Origin: Oscillospiraceae bacterium
GTDB taxonomy: Bacteria > Bacillota > Clostridia > Oscillospirales > Oscillospiraceae
DNA length: 57,478 nt
Reading direction: 5' to 3'
Assembly: GCA_016282135.1 (NCBI GenBank)
Contig: JAEEKA010000054.1
Coordinates: 1-57,478 of the forward strand
Shown in pieces: positions 9,590 to 18,460 of this stretch. Every line of letters begins with the position of its first letter. Position 1 is the first letter of the stretch. The translations under genes and the position numbers were made by a program. The notes under the pieces were generated by a model, which was not told where the DNA came from, ran no database searches, and worked only from the letters and a program-made list of their open reading frames with translations.

Positions 9590-9612
9590 ATCCAACCACT
9601 CGGAGGGGAATC

Positions 9613-10488
9613 ATGCCTACCATCCTCGACGGCGCTGCCGTTGCAAAAAAGCTTCAATCCGAGCTGAAAGCCCGGGTGGACGCCCTGTATCTGGAATACG
9701 TTTTCCCGGTTCTGGCGACGATTCGGGTAGGGGAGGATCCTGCCGCTGTCAGCTATGAAACGGGAATGCTGAAGGCGGCCAAGGCCACCGGCGTCCGGGT
9801 GCGGCGCTATATCCTCCCTGCCGACGTGACCACGGAGGACCTGACCGAGTTGATCCGGGGGATCAATGCGGACATGCTCATTTCCGGTCTGCTCCTGCTG
9901 CGTCCCCTTCCCGACCACGTGGACGAGGATGCGGTGACAGCCCTGATCGCGCCGGAAAAGGACGTGGACTGCGCCAATCTTCACGACCTGCCGTACTATG
10001 TGCCCTGCACGGCGGAGGCCTGTATGGAGCTGCTGCGCCGCTATGAGATCCCCGTGGAGGGAAAGCGGGCTGTGGTCCTGGGACGCTCCAGGACCGCGGG
10101 CCTGCCCGCCGCTAAGCTGCTGCTGGAGGCCAATGCCACCGTCACCGTCTGCCACAGCCGCACCGCCGACTTGGCCGCCGTGGCCAGGGAGGGGGATATC
10201 CTTCTGGCGGCCCTTGGCCGCCGGGGCATGATCGGGGTGGACTTTATCAAGCCCGGCGCCGTGGTTCTGGACGTGGGGATCCACCGGGACCTGGAGAGCG
10301 GTAAGCTCTGCGGCGACGTGGACAGTGACGCCGTCGCCCCGCTGGCCTCCGCCCTCACCCCGGTTCCCGGGGGCGTGGGTGCCGTGACCTCCACCATTCT
10401 CATGCGCCACGTCATCGACGGGGCGGAACAGAGCGCCCGCAGGGCGGCCAGAGATTTGGCCGCCGGGGTGCCCGGAACGAAAGGATAA
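9613..10488 (+). CDS. folD: FolD-like methylenetetrahydrofolate dehydrogenase/cyclohydrolase, divergent active site
   Basis: 291 residues. Overall FolD fold signatures are clear: VGEDPAAVSYE, PEKDVDCANL, VVLGRSRTAGLPAAKLLLE (NADP-binding), TVTVCHSRT and PVPGGVGAVTS. The active site is odd. In E. coli and human FolD the tyrosine of the Y-x3-K motif is followed four residues on by the catalytic lysine; here the segment reads SYETGMLKAAK, placing Met at that position. The usual VQLPLP loop is LLRPLP, losing the conserved Gln. KDVDG is KDVDC. The cyclohydrolase step is therefore doubtful, while nucleotide binding looks intact. It sits directly after fhs (GGAGG before the ATG), which supports a one-carbon role. 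Confidence 0.85.
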   Translation: MPTILDGAAVAKKLQSELKARVDALYLEYVFPVLATIRVGEDPAAVSYETGMLKAAKATGVRVRRYILPADVTTEDLTELIRGINADMLISGLLLLRPLPDHVDEDAVTALIAPEKDVDCANLHDLPYYVPCTAEACMELLRRYEIPVEGKRAVVLGRSRTAGLPAAKLLLEANATVTVCHSRTADLAAVAREGDILLAALGRRGMIGVDFIKPGAVVLDVGIHRDLESGKLCGDVDSDAVAPLASALTPVPGGVGAVTSTILMRHVIDGAEQSARRAARDLAAGVPGTKG

Positions 10489-10490
10489 CC

Positions 10491-10520
10491 GGAATGGCCG
10501 CTGCGCGCAGCGGCCATTCC
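10491..10520. repeat. Perfect 30-bp palindrome between folD and lspA
   Basis: The 30 bases are self-complementary from end to end (half-site GGAATGGCCGCTGCG). No T-run follows on either side, so it is not a classical terminator. In RNA it would form a strong hairpin just ahead of lspA and could stabilise or partition the operon transcript. Confidence 0.75.
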
Positions 10521-10543
10521 GCCAGAGACGAAAGGACTACCAA

Positions 10544-11017
10544 ATGACGAAGAAGAGATGGCTTGCCATGGTCCTCCTTATGACGCTCATCGTGGCGGCG
10601 GACCAGATCACAAAGGCCCTGGTTCGGGCCAATATCCCCTACGGGACCGGGGTAAAGGTCATTCCCGGCGTGGTGCAGCTCACCTATGTGCGCAACACCG
10701 GCGCGGCCTTTTCCATGCTGAGCGGGGCCCGGTGGCTGTTCCTGGTCCTGGTGGTGGTCTTTTTCGCGGTTCTGGCAGTTCTGATCTGGAAGCGGGTGAT
10801 TACGGCGCCTGCCGAGCTCTGGTGCCTGGCGGCCATCGGCGGCGGCGCGGTGGGCAATGCCATCGACCGGGCCCTCACCGGCGAGGTGACGGATATGATC
10901 GAGCCCCTGTTCATGGACTTTGCCGTTTTCAACGTGGCGGACATCTTCATCACCTGCGGCGCCGCCGCTCTGGTGGTCTATATGCTGTTCTTTGACAGGA
11001 AAAAGGAAAAAGCCTGA
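10544..11017 (+). CDS. lspA: Lipoprotein signal peptidase (signal peptidase II)
   Basis: 157-residue inner-membrane aspartyl protease that removes signal peptides from prolipoproteins. Four membrane segments are visible. Catalytic motifs are intact: NTGAAFSML, GGGAVGNAIDR (first Asp, about residue 107) and VFNVADIFITCG (second Asp, about residue 128). At least three lipoproteins in this window (20665-21483, 26209-26589, 26800-28065) are expected clients. It is followed 13 bases later by the RluD-family gene, an order common in Firmicutes. Confidence 0.95.
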   Translation: MTKKRWLAMVLLMTLIVAADQITKALVRANIPYGTGVKVIPGVVQLTYVRNTGAAFSMLSGARWLFLVLVVVFFAVLAVLIWKRVITAPAELWCLAAIGGGAVGNAIDRALTGEVTDMIEPLFMDFAVFNVADIFITCGAAALVVYMLFFDRKKEKA

Positions 11018-11030
11018 AGTGGATCTGCTT

Positions 11031-11933
11031 ATGAATATACAAGCTGAAGTATCCGGTCTCCGCCTGGATGTCTTCCTTTCGGAGACCCTGGAGGGCATGA
11101 GCCGCTCCGCAGTCCAGAAGCTGCTGGAGTCCGGGGCCGTGACCCTGGCGGGAAAGCCCCTGCGAAAGCAGGACAAAACCCAGGCCGGAGCCGTCTATCA
11201 GGTGATCCTGCCTGAGGTGAAGGAGGTCTCCATCGAACCCCGGGACCTGCCCCTGGACGTGGTCTGGGAGGACGCGGACGTGCTGGTGCTGAACAAGCCG
11301 AAGGGCATGGTCGTCCATCCTGCCCCCGGCCACTGGGACGACACTCTGGTGAATGCCCTGATGTTCCACTGCCGGAACAGCCTTTCCGGCATCAACGGAG
11401 AGCTGCGGCCGGGCATCGTCCACCGGATTGACAAGGACACCTCCGGCCTGCTGATCGTGGCAAAGAACGACTTCGCCCACCAGGCCCTGGCGGCGCAGTT
11501 GCAGGATCACAGTCTGTCCCGGACTTATGAGGCTATTGTCAAGGGCGGGTTTCAGGAAGACGAGGGCACCGTGGACGCGCCCATCGGCCGTCATCCCGTG
11601 GACCGGAAGAAGATGGCGGTCACCGAAAAGAACAGCCGTTCCGCCGTGACCCACTGGCGGGTTCTGGAACGGATGGGGCAGTACACCCTGGTGGAGTGCC
11701 GCCTGGAGACGGGCCGGACCCACCAGATCCGGGTTCACATGGCCCACATCCGCCATCCCATTTTGGGAGATACGGTCTATGGCAGCCCCAAGCCGGAGCT
11801 GGGCCAGGACAGCCAGTGCCTCCATGCCCGGGCCCTGAGCTTCCGTCACCCCAGAACAGGGGAGAAGATCACCGTCACCTGCCCCCGGCCGGAATACTTT
11901 GAAACGGTTTTGCGGAAGCTCCGAAGCCTGTAA
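11031..11933 (+). CDS. RluD-family 23S rRNA pseudouridine synthase
   Basis: 300 residues. N-terminal S4 RNA-binding domain (about 8-60, RLDVFLSETLEGMSRSAVQKL) and a catalytic RluA/RluD domain with RPGIVHRIDKDTSGLL carrying the catalytic Asp (about residue 137), plus the family segments VLNKPKGMVVHPAPG and ETGRTHQIRVHM. The frame is open upstream into lspA, but the ATG at 11031 matches family starts; its ribosome site is weak (AGTGGAT), consistent with coupling to lspA. Firmicutes usually have several RluD-like paralogs, so the exact uridine is not assigned. Confidence 0.92.
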   Translation: MNIQAEVSGLRLDVFLSETLEGMSRSAVQKLLESGAVTLAGKPLRKQDKTQAGAVYQVILPEVKEVSIEPRDLPLDVVWEDADVLVLNKPKGMVVHPAPGHWDDTLVNALMFHCRNSLSGINGELRPGIVHRIDKDTSGLLIVAKNDFAHQALAAQLQDHSLSRTYEAIVKGGFQEDEGTVDAPIGRHPVDRKKMAVTEKNSRSAVTHWRVLERMGQYTLVECRLETGRTHQIRVHMAHIRHPILGDTVYGSPKPELGQDSQCLHARALSFRHPRTGEKITVTCPRPEYFETVLRKLRSL

Positions 11934-11940
11934 TCCAATA

Positions 11941-11980
11941 AAGCGAGAAGCGGAAGCCGCAGCTTCCGCTTCTCGCTTTT
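11941..11980 (+). terminator. Rho-independent terminator after the RluD-family gene
   Basis: A 17-bp perfect stem (11941-11957 with 11962-11978) and a CGCA loop end in TTTT. It closes the plus-strand lspA operon. Confidence 0.85.
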
Positions 11981-11985
11981 GTTCG

Positions 11986-12015
11986 GAGCGGCCCCGCAAG
12001 GGGCCGCTCTTCTTT
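11986..12015 (+). terminator. Second tandem hairpin terminator
   Basis: Stem GAGCGGCCCC / GGGGCCGCTC with a GCAA tetraloop, then TTCTTTT. The two tandem hairpins separate the convergent gene ends at 11933 and 12024 and may also slow minus-strand transcription. Confidence 0.75.
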
Positions 12016-12023
12016 TGTAACAA

Positions 12024-15000
12024 TCAGTTCGCGGGGGTAATAATCAGCTCGTCTCTGGAGCGGACGCGCAGACGCTTGATGTACATACTGGGATCAATGT
12101 CACCGATCTGGCCGTCAGCGCCGCCGCTGGCCTCGTCCACGTCACGGGAGCCGATGCCCACGCCCTCGATATGCATGCCGACCTCGGCGGCGTCCAGAGC
12201 AGTGGAATCCTTCTGGATATAGGCGTTGATGAAGAGCATGGCCTGCTCGCCGGAGCCGTCGTCCACGTAGATCTTGTCGATGACGCCCGCGGTGCGGTGG
12301 ATCTCGGTGATGGTGCCGGAGACCTTCATCAGGTTGCCGATGTTGGCGTCGCTCATGGCCTCCGCGCAGGTGACCGCGGTGGGCTCCAGCACGTTCAGAT
12401 CATTGGAGATGATCCGAATGGAACCGTTGTAATCGGTGCCCAGGTTCAGCTCAATTTCGCCGCAGTAGTAGGTGACGCCGCCGTGGACCCGGACCTGCTC
12501 GCCGATGAAGTAGTAGCCGGAGACGGGGAAGCAGTTGATGCCGCGGGTTTCGTCCTGCACGTAGATGCAGTCGAAGAAGGCAGTGTCCTTGTCATAGTCG
12601 GAGGCGTTGGAGGTGATCCAGCCTTCCACGGTGAACTCCTGACCCACCTGGCCGTTGTGGACCTCCGCGATGGGGGTCACGGTGTCGCTGAACTTTCCGT
12701 TCTTCACGAAGTCCAGAATGTTGCACACCAGCCCGTAGTTCTCGTACTGCTCGTTGGAGGGAGTGCCGTACTTCAGGTCATAGTTGGAGATGAAGCAGGC
12801 GCCTGCGCAGACCAGGAAGCCGCCGCCGGGAAGCTGCTCGGCAGTGACCAGGCCGAAGCTGCCTTTTTCTGCCATGACCACGTCGTTCTCATAGTCAGGC
12901 ACATAGGCGGAGCCGGTGAAGTTGGCCTTGTAGGAGGCAACCCAGGAGGAGTCATAGGGGGCGACCAGGTAGGTCACAGCGCCTTCCGCCTTGGGCAGGG
13001 TCTCGCCGCTGAGCTCCACGAAGCCCTTCAGCATGGTGGCGCCCATGGCCCGGGTGGTGGTGCCCTTGGGAGCCAGCAGAATGGTATCGCCGGCGGCGCT
13101 GCCGGAGATCATGCCGCTGGCCACAGCCCACTTCATGGCGTCCTTGGCGAAGCTGGCGACCTTGTTGGCGTCGGGATAGACGGACAGATCCGCCTGCGCG
13201 GTGATATCCATGCCCTTGATCTCGGCAAAGCGGTAGAGGAACACAGCCACCTGTTCACGGCTGACGGCAGAGGTGCGGTCAAACTTGTCGGCGCTCTTGC
13301 CTGCGGTGACGCCCGCCTCATAGGCCCAGAGAATGGCAGGATAAGCCCAGTTGGAGGGCTTCACGTCCCGGAAGGGATTTTCCACGGTGGCCTCGGGGCT
13401 GCCGGCGATTCGCCACAGGATGGTGACGAACTGCTCACGGGTGAGGTTGGTGTTGGGGCTGAAGGTGGTGGCGGTGGTGCCGACCATCAGACCGTAATCC
13501 AGTGCGAAGTCCACGTAGGAGTGATACCACTGATTCCGCTTCACGTCGGTGAACCGGGCGCAGGGGTCGTAGGTGATGCCGGTGCCGTTGTACCACTGGT
13601 ACTCGCCGGTGGAGGAGAGGTAGATGCCCTGGGTGAATTCGTGATCGCCCACCAGGTTTCTGCCGTTGAAGTAGATACGGTAGGCCTCGTTGGCCTTCAT
13701 GTCGTTGTCCACCACGATGCCCCGGACGAAGCGGGTCTGGGCGCCGATGGCCTCGTTGATCATGTTGGAGAGGGAAGCGGAGGAGTAGTTGTAGCTGTCC
13801 TCACCGTCCACCATATCTGCGTAGTCGTAGCGGTCGGACTTGGAGAGGTTGATGATGGAGCCGCCGTTGGCCGCATAGTCAGCCAGGGCTTCCAGCTCTT
13901 CCGCCGTCCAGACGGGAGGCATGGTGGTCTCGTTGATGCGGGGCACCGTGAGGACCACGGCCTTGAACTTGGCCAGGTTTTCCTTAGTCATCTGGCCTTC
14001 TTCGATGTACTGGCAGATGATGCCGCGCTCGGCGCAGATCTGGAGGAAGGAGCCCTCGTTGTTGGCGTAGTCGCCGGAGACGTAGAAGTTCTTGTGGCCC
14101 TTGTCCAGGCCAATGTAGGTCATCTGACTGGAGGGATAAGAGGTCTCGGAAATGGTCTTGGTGTAGACCAGAGCCTTGCCCTTGAAGATCAGGTTGAAGG
14201 TCGCGGTGATGTCGTAGGTCTTCTGGGCGGGAGGATTGGTGACGGAGGGTGTGAAGGGAACGGTCAGGACCTTGGAGGAGCCTGCGGCCACTGCCTCGGT
14301 CAGACCGGACTGCTGCTCCAGCACACGGCCCTCGGCCTGCACGGTGTAGCCGGTCAGAGTCAGAGCCTCAGTCTCGGAGCCGTTGGTCAGGGTAGCGGTG
14401 ATGGTCTCGGCCTCGCCCTGGGCGGCCACGGAGGCAGAGGTCTCCAGGTCGGCGGCCACGGGAACGGCTTCCTTGACCCACACGGGGGCGGTAACGGCGA
14501 TCTGGCCGTCGGCCTCGGTGACACGGACGTAGTAGTAGCCGTCGGTGTTGTCCAGCTCGATCTCGCCGTCGTAGAAGGTGTTGTTGACGTCGATCCGCTT
14601 CAGGACCTTGCCGGCCTCACCGATGATCTCCACGGTGGCGATCAGGTCGGTGCGGTCAGGCTCACTGACGTTCACTCTGGCGGTGACCTTTTCGGGCTGA
14701 GCGTCCTCGGAAACGGAGGCAATGTCGCCCAGCTTGAAGGTCTCTTCGCCTACCTGCAGCTCGTAGAAGATCCGCAGATTCTGGTCTTCGGTGGAGTAGA
14801 CCCGGCGGGCGTCCAGAGCCCGGTACAGACCGATCTCGGAGAAGTCGTCGGTCAGGATAACGTCACGGCAGGTGTTGGAGTCGCCCCAGGCGCCCTTGTG
14901 GTTATCCTGGTTGTTGGTGGGAGCCACGTGCCAGCCCATGGACAGGCAGAGGTCGTACTCCTCATAGGAGGGAAAGTAGGAGGAGCCGCCCACCTTGCCT

Positions 15001-17360
15001 TCGCCGTTACCGACCTCAATGAGGTTCAGCACGTCGTCGCGCTTGGAGGAGTAGCCCGCGTAGTTGTCGAAGTTGCCGAAGGTCTTGCCGGGGTGGTTGA
15101 ACTGGGAAATGACGGGAACGGCGTTGCCTTCCTCGTCGAAGGGGATGTTCTTGGTGGCGTTGACGCCGGTGACCTCAGCGCCGTCCCGGGTGGTCTTGGC
15201 CTCGGCGCCGTCAATGTCCAGGCCCTTGTCGGCGTTGACCATCAGGTCGTTGTACAGGTGCATGCCGGCGTAACCGGTTTTGTTGTTCAGGTCCTTGTTG
15301 TTCCGAGAGACCACACCGTAGGTGTTGAAGGTGTTGGTGTGGCCGGGGCCGCCGGACCAGGTCATCTCGTAGCCGTACACGCAGAGGAAGTCGTCATAGA
15401 GCTCATTGTACTCCTTGGCGGTTGCCCGGGCCTCTTCCCACTTGGTAGTGGTCTTGGCGGCGTTCTGGAGCAGGGAGCTCAGGTTGTAGTAGCTGGAGGT
15501 GGTGGCGGTGGCGGTGGTGTCGAAGTAGTTGGAGTGGTCGGTGACGATGATGAAGTCCATATCGTCCACGCCGTGCGCGTGCTCGTAGGCGTCCTCCAGG
15601 GTGCCGGCGCCGTCGGAGTATTCCGCGGTATGGGCATGGATCTGACCGAAGTACAGGGTCTCGCCGCCCACGCCCACGAAGAAGTTCCAGTTCTTGGAGA
15701 CGGACTTGCCGTCAGCGCGGGTGATGGTGACGGAGACAGCGTGCTTGCCGTCGGCCAGGTCTTCCGCGGGAGTGTAGGACAGCTTGTCGCCGGAGACCGC
15801 AGCGGGCACGGTCTCGCCGTCCAGCTGCATCAGGAAGCTGGGGTTGGCGCCGACATTGGCAAAGGTGACGGAGATTTCAGGCCGCTTGTCTTCGCCGGTG
15901 GCGGAGTTGGAGGCGGGGGTAGCGCCGAGGATCAGAGGCTCGTCCCGGATCTCGGTTTCCAGCTCCGCCTCATAGGTCTTGGGAACAGTGTTGCTGGCGG
16001 AGACGGTGATCTTCAGGATGTGGCCGCCATCCAACGCGGCGGCGGGCACGGTGAAGCTGCCCTGCTTCTGAACCATTTCGGGCTCCACGGGCACGGCGGC
16101 ATTGTCGTCCACCTGATAGGAAGCGGTGACGGAGGCCAGGGTGCCGGCGTCGTCCAGCTTGAAGGTGACGGGGCAGTCCGAGCCAATGGCGGGATCGGGA
16201 GTGTCAATGACAGCCCTGGGGTTCACCACGTAGCCCTGGCCGTCCAGGTCCTCCATGGGGTAGAAGTTCATGGCGAAGAGCTCAACGGAGTCGGCCTTGT
16301 AGGTCCAGCCGCTGAACACGTCGTTGAAGAACTCGATGCTGCAGTAATAGTTGCCGTACTTGGCGGCCTTGTTCTTCATCTCGTAGCCGCCTGCCCGTTC
16401 CACCAGGGTCCACTGGGCATAGCCCTGCTTCTCGGGGTCGGTGGGCCAGTCGATGAGCAGCAGAGTCTCGTCGTTGTTGGTCTTGCCGTTTTCGTCCACG
16501 GTGTTCTCCGGCATGGCCAGATACTTGCCGTTGTTCTCGAAGGAGTAGACGGGGTTGGCAGCGGTGCCGCCCACGTGGACGGTGAAGATCATACCGCCGT
16601 CGGCCACGTCTTCATAGGCGATGGCGCCGTCCTGCACCAGGGCAGCCGCGGCCTGCAGCGCGGGGGCGGCCACGTCCTCGCCGGTGGGCTGGCCCATCAC
16701 GGCCCGGGCGTAGTGGTTGTACACCACGTACTTGCCGCCGTCCACGGGCACGGGACCGGCCTCAATTACGTCGCCCACACGACCGTCCTCGTCGGCGGTG
16801 GTGGCGAAGACCTTGAACTGGTAGAGGTTGGCGGTGGAAGCCTTGTAGCTCCAGGGCTTGAAATTGCCGTTGTAGACCTCCAGATAGACGGGGTTGCCGT
16901 TGTACTGGAAGCCCACGTTCTTGATGTTGTAGTACCCGGCTTTTCCGGCCTGGTCCGGGATGAAGGTCCACTTGGCGTAGCCGTTGGTGCCGATTTCGTC
17001 CACGTAGACCAGCTCTTCGCTGTCGTTCAGAGCGAGGTACTGGCTGCCAACCTGGAAGATGTAGTCATCTCCGGATTTGACAAACTTGATGATGGCGGTG
17101 CCGTTGGGAAGGCTCTTGATTTTCTTGCCGTCGGTGGTTACTTCCACGGACTTGGCGGGCGCGCCGCCGCCGCTGACGTCAGCGCCCATCACGTAGTTGC
17201 CTACGTTGAACAGAACGCCATAGGCTTGATCGCCGGGAAGGCCTTCGATCGCAACCGCTTCTTCGCCTTCCTCAGTGGCAAAGCTGAGGACGGGCATCGC
17301 GGAGAGAACCATGACCAGAGCCAGCAGCAGGGCCAATGCTCTTGTGCAGTGTTTCTTCAT
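12024..17360 (-). CDS. Giant secreted PHP-domain (CehA/McbA-like) protein with SLH repeats and C-terminal OB-like domain
   Basis: 1778 residues. Signal peptide at 1-28 (RALALLLALVMVLSAMPVLS). Two related N-terminal modules follow (about 30-390, each with a KYVVYNHYARAVMG or YVMGADVSG type start), then Ig-like segments (390-560). A PHP metallohydrolase domain (about 565-825) shows YFGQIHAHTAEYSDG, FIIVTDHSNY, QFNHPGKTFGN and APTNNQDNHKG, all plausible metal ligands. A glutamine-amidotransferase-like segment starts at about 1078, is interrupted at about 1268 by three SLH repeats (to about 1448), and resumes at about 1460-1555. The end (1567-1778) looks like two OB-fold modules. GGAGG precedes the ATG. 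SLH repeats imply attachment to secondary cell-wall polymer. The substrate is unknown; a phosphoesterase role is inferred from the PHP family. Confidence 0.82.
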   Translation of the reverse strand: MKKHCTRALALLLALVMVLSAMPVLSFATEEGEEAVAIEGLPGDQAYGVLFNVGNYVMGADVSGGGAPAKSVEVTTDGKKIKSLPNGTAIIKFVKSGDDYIFQVGSQYLALNDSEELVYVDEIGTNGYAKWTFIPDQAGKAGYYNIKNVGFQYNGNPVYLEVYNGNFKPWSYKASTANLYQFKVFATTADEDGRVGDVIEAGPVPVDGGKYVVYNHYARAVMGQPTGEDVAAPALQAAAALVQDGAIAYEDVADGGMIFTVHVGGTAANPVYSFENNGKYLAMPENTVDENGKTNNDETLLLIDWPTDPEKQGYAQWTLVERAGGYEMKNKAAKYGNYYCSIEFFNDVFSGWTYKADSVELFAMNFYPMEDLDGQGYVVNPRAVIDTPDPAIGSDCPVTFKLDDAGTLASVTASYQVDDNAAVPVEPEMVQKQGSFTVPAAALDGGHILKITVSASNTVPKTYEAELETEIRDEPLILGATPASNSATGEDKRPEISVTFANVGANPSFLMQLDGETVPAAVSGDKLSYTPAEDLADGKHAVSVTITRADGKSVSKNWNFFVGVGGETLYFGQIHAHTAEYSDGAGTLEDAYEHAHGVDDMDFIIVTDHSNYFDTTATATTSSYYNLSSLLQNAAKTTTKWEEARATAKEYNELYDDFLCVYGYEMTWSGGPGHTNTFNTYGVVSRNNKDLNNKTGYAGMHLYNDLMVNADKGLDIDGAEAKTTRDGAEVTGVNATKNIPFDEEGNAVPVISQFNHPGKTFGNFDNYAGYSSKRDDVLNLIEVGNGEGKVGGSSYFPSYEEYDLCLSMGWHVAPTNNQDNHKGAWGDSNTCRDVILTDDFSEIGLYRALDARRVYSTEDQNLRIFYELQVGEETFKLGDIASVSEDAQPEKVTARVNVSEPDRTDLIATVEIIGEAGKVLKRIDVNNTFYDGEIELDNTDGYYYVRVTEADGQIAVTAPVWVKEAVPVAADLETSASVAAQGEAETITATLTNGSETEALTLTGYTVQAEGRVLEQQSGLTEAVAAGSSKVLTVPFTPSVTNPPAQKTYDITATFNLIFKGKALVYTKTISETSYPSSQMTYIGLDKGHKNFYVSGDYANNEGSFLQICAERGIICQYIEEGQMTKENLAKFKAVVLTVPRINETTMPPVWTAEELEALADYAANGGSIINLSKSDRYDYADMVDGEDSYNYSSASLSNMINEAIGAQTRFVRGIVVDNDMKANEAYRIYFNGRNLVGDHEFTQGIYLSSTGEYQWYNGTGITYDPCARFTDVKRNQWYHSYVDFALDYGLMVGTTATTFSPNTNLTREQFVTILWRIAGSPEATVENPFRDVKPSNWAYPAILWAYEAGVTAGKSADKFDRTSAVSREQVAVFLYRFAEIKGMDITAQADLSVYPDANKVASFAKDAMKWAVASGMISGSAAGDTILLAPKGTTTRAMGATMLKGFVELSGETLPKAEGAVTYLVAPYDSSWVASYKANFTGSAYVPDYENDVVMAEKGSFGLVTAEQLPGGGFLVCAGACFISNYDLKYGTPSNEQYENYGLVCNILDFVKNGKFSDTVTPIAEVHNGQVGQEFTVEGWITSNASDYDKDTAFFDCIYVQDETRGINCFPVSGYYFIGEQVRVHGGVTYYCGEIELNLGTDYNGSIRIISNDLNVLEPTAVTCAEAMSDANIGNLMKVSGTITEIHRTAGVIDKIYVDDGSGEQAMLFINAYIQKDSTALDAAEVGMHIEGVGIGSRDVDEASGGADGQIGDIDPSMYIKRLRVRSRDELIITPAN

Positions 17361-17434
17361 AGCGTTTCCTCCATTTTTATGATTTTTCAGACCGGGGCGG
17401 CCGTTTCAAAAAACAAATCCGCCTATAATCCTAA

Positions 17435-17440
17435 ATTATA
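17435..17440 (-). promoter_or_regulatory. Probable -10 box for the SLH/PHP gene
   Basis: TATAAT on the minus strand, about 75 bases before the ATG. No convincing -35 lies 16-18 bases upstream, so only the -10 is claimed. Confidence 0.4.
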
Positions 17441-17555
17441 TCATAGCACAGAATTCTCCAAAATGCCACAAATATTTTCTGGAAAACTAAAAGTTTTTTC
17501 GAAATACTTACTAATTTTTTGACAAAAGCGTATAGCTTTTCCCCTGCCTCCGTGC

Positions 17556-17561
17556 TATAAT
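17556..17561 (+). promoter_or_regulatory. Probable -10 box for tatD
   Basis: TATAAT 30 bases before the tatD ATG. A perfect TTGACA at 17519-17524 is 31 bases away, too far to pair with it; the nearest correctly spaced hexamer, TAGCTT, is poor. Confidence 0.45.
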
Positions 17562-17591
17562 GGGGCGAAATGAATGAAGGAGGACGAATCC

Positions 17592-18350
17592 ATGTATTTT
17601 GACTCCCACGCCCATCTGGACCATCCGCGGTTTGACGCTGACCGGGAGGAGATTTTCGCCCAGCTGCCGGAGCGGGAGGTGGGGCTGATAATGAACGTGG
17701 GCTGCGACCTGAAAAGCAGCCTGCAAAGCGTGGCCCTGGCCCACAAATACCCCTTCGTCTATGCCGCCGTGGGCTCCCACCCGGACGACGCGGCCCAGTT
17801 GGACGAGGCCCGGCTGGCCCTGTACCGGCAGCTCTGTGCCGACGAGCGGGTGAAGGCCATCGGAGAGATCGGCCTGGACTACCACTATGAGAATCCCACC
17901 CGGGAGGTGCAGCTTCCCGCCTTCCGCAAGCAGCTGGAGATGGCCCGGGAGCTGGACCTGCCCGTCATCGTCCACGAGCGAGAGGCCCATGCCGACGGCA
18001 TGGAGCTGATCCGCCAGTTCCCCGAGGTCACAGGGGTCTTCCACTGCTATTCCGGCTCTTTGGAACTGGCCCGGGAGCTGGTCCAGCGGGGCTGGTATAT
18101 CGGCTTCACCGGGGTTGTCACCTTCAAAAATGCCAGAAAGGCGGTGGAGGTGGCCCAGTGGCTGCCTCTGGACCGGATTTTGATCGAGACGGACTGCCCC
18201 TATATGGCTCCGGAGCCCCACCGGGGAAGGCGGAACGACAGCCGCCTGGTTCCGTTGGTCGCCGCGAAGCTGGCCGAGATCAAAGGCGTCACCCCGGAGG
18301 AAATGGGAGAGATCACCACCGAGAACGCTAAACGGCTGTTCCGAATTTAG
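17592..18350 (+). CDS. tatD: TatD-family metal-dependent deoxyribonuclease
   Basis: 252 residues, standard for the family. Metal-site motifs are all present: FDSHAHLDHPRFD (start), GEIGLDYHYE (about 95), VIVHEREAHADGM, FHCYSGS and LIETDCPYMAPEPHRGRRN (about 200). TatD proteins are cytosolic TIM-barrel 3'-5' nucleases linked to DNA repair and apoptosis-like DNA degradation. An in-frame ATG exists at 17574, but AAGGAGG (17577-17583) fits the ATG at 17592. The last 85 bases including the stop recur in diverged form at 18588-18672. Confidence 0.94.
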   Translation: MYFDSHAHLDHPRFDADREEIFAQLPEREVGLIMNVGCDLKSSLQSVALAHKYPFVYAAVGSHPDDAAQLDEARLALYRQLCADERVKAIGEIGLDYHYENPTREVQLPAFRKQLEMARELDLPVIVHEREAHADGMELIRQFPEVTGVFHCYSGSLELARELVQRGWYIGFTGVVTFKNARKAVEVAQWLPLDRILIETDCPYMAPEPHRGRRNDSRLVPLVAAKLAEIKGVTPEEMGEITTENAKRLFRI

Positions 18351-18460
18351 GGAAAAAAATAAGAAGTAAGAAGTAAAAAGGAAGAAGAAAGAAGTAAGAA
18401 GTAAGAATTTCTCGTTTGAGCAGCTTCTTGCTTCTTTCCTCTTACTTTTGCAGTTTTGGC
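18351..18460. repeat. AAGAAGTAAG-type repeat, copy 1 (hairpin-forming)
   Basis: Purine-rich iterations of AAGAAGTAAG up to about 18407, then a spacer TTTCTCGTTTGAGCAGC and a pyrimidine-rich complementary stretch TTCTTGCTTCTTTCC to about 18450. It folds into a long, imperfect hairpin that abuts the tatD stop. Similar elements occur at 18671-18746 and 30598-30680. Confidence 0.7.

Noticed and set aside
12171..17522. A 1783-codon open frame on the plus strand opposite the SLH/PHP gene
   Set aside because: It is a shadow of the GC-rich minus-strand gene: composition is Gly/Val/His-rich, there is no ribosome site or domain, and the minus strand encodes a signal peptide and SLH repeats.
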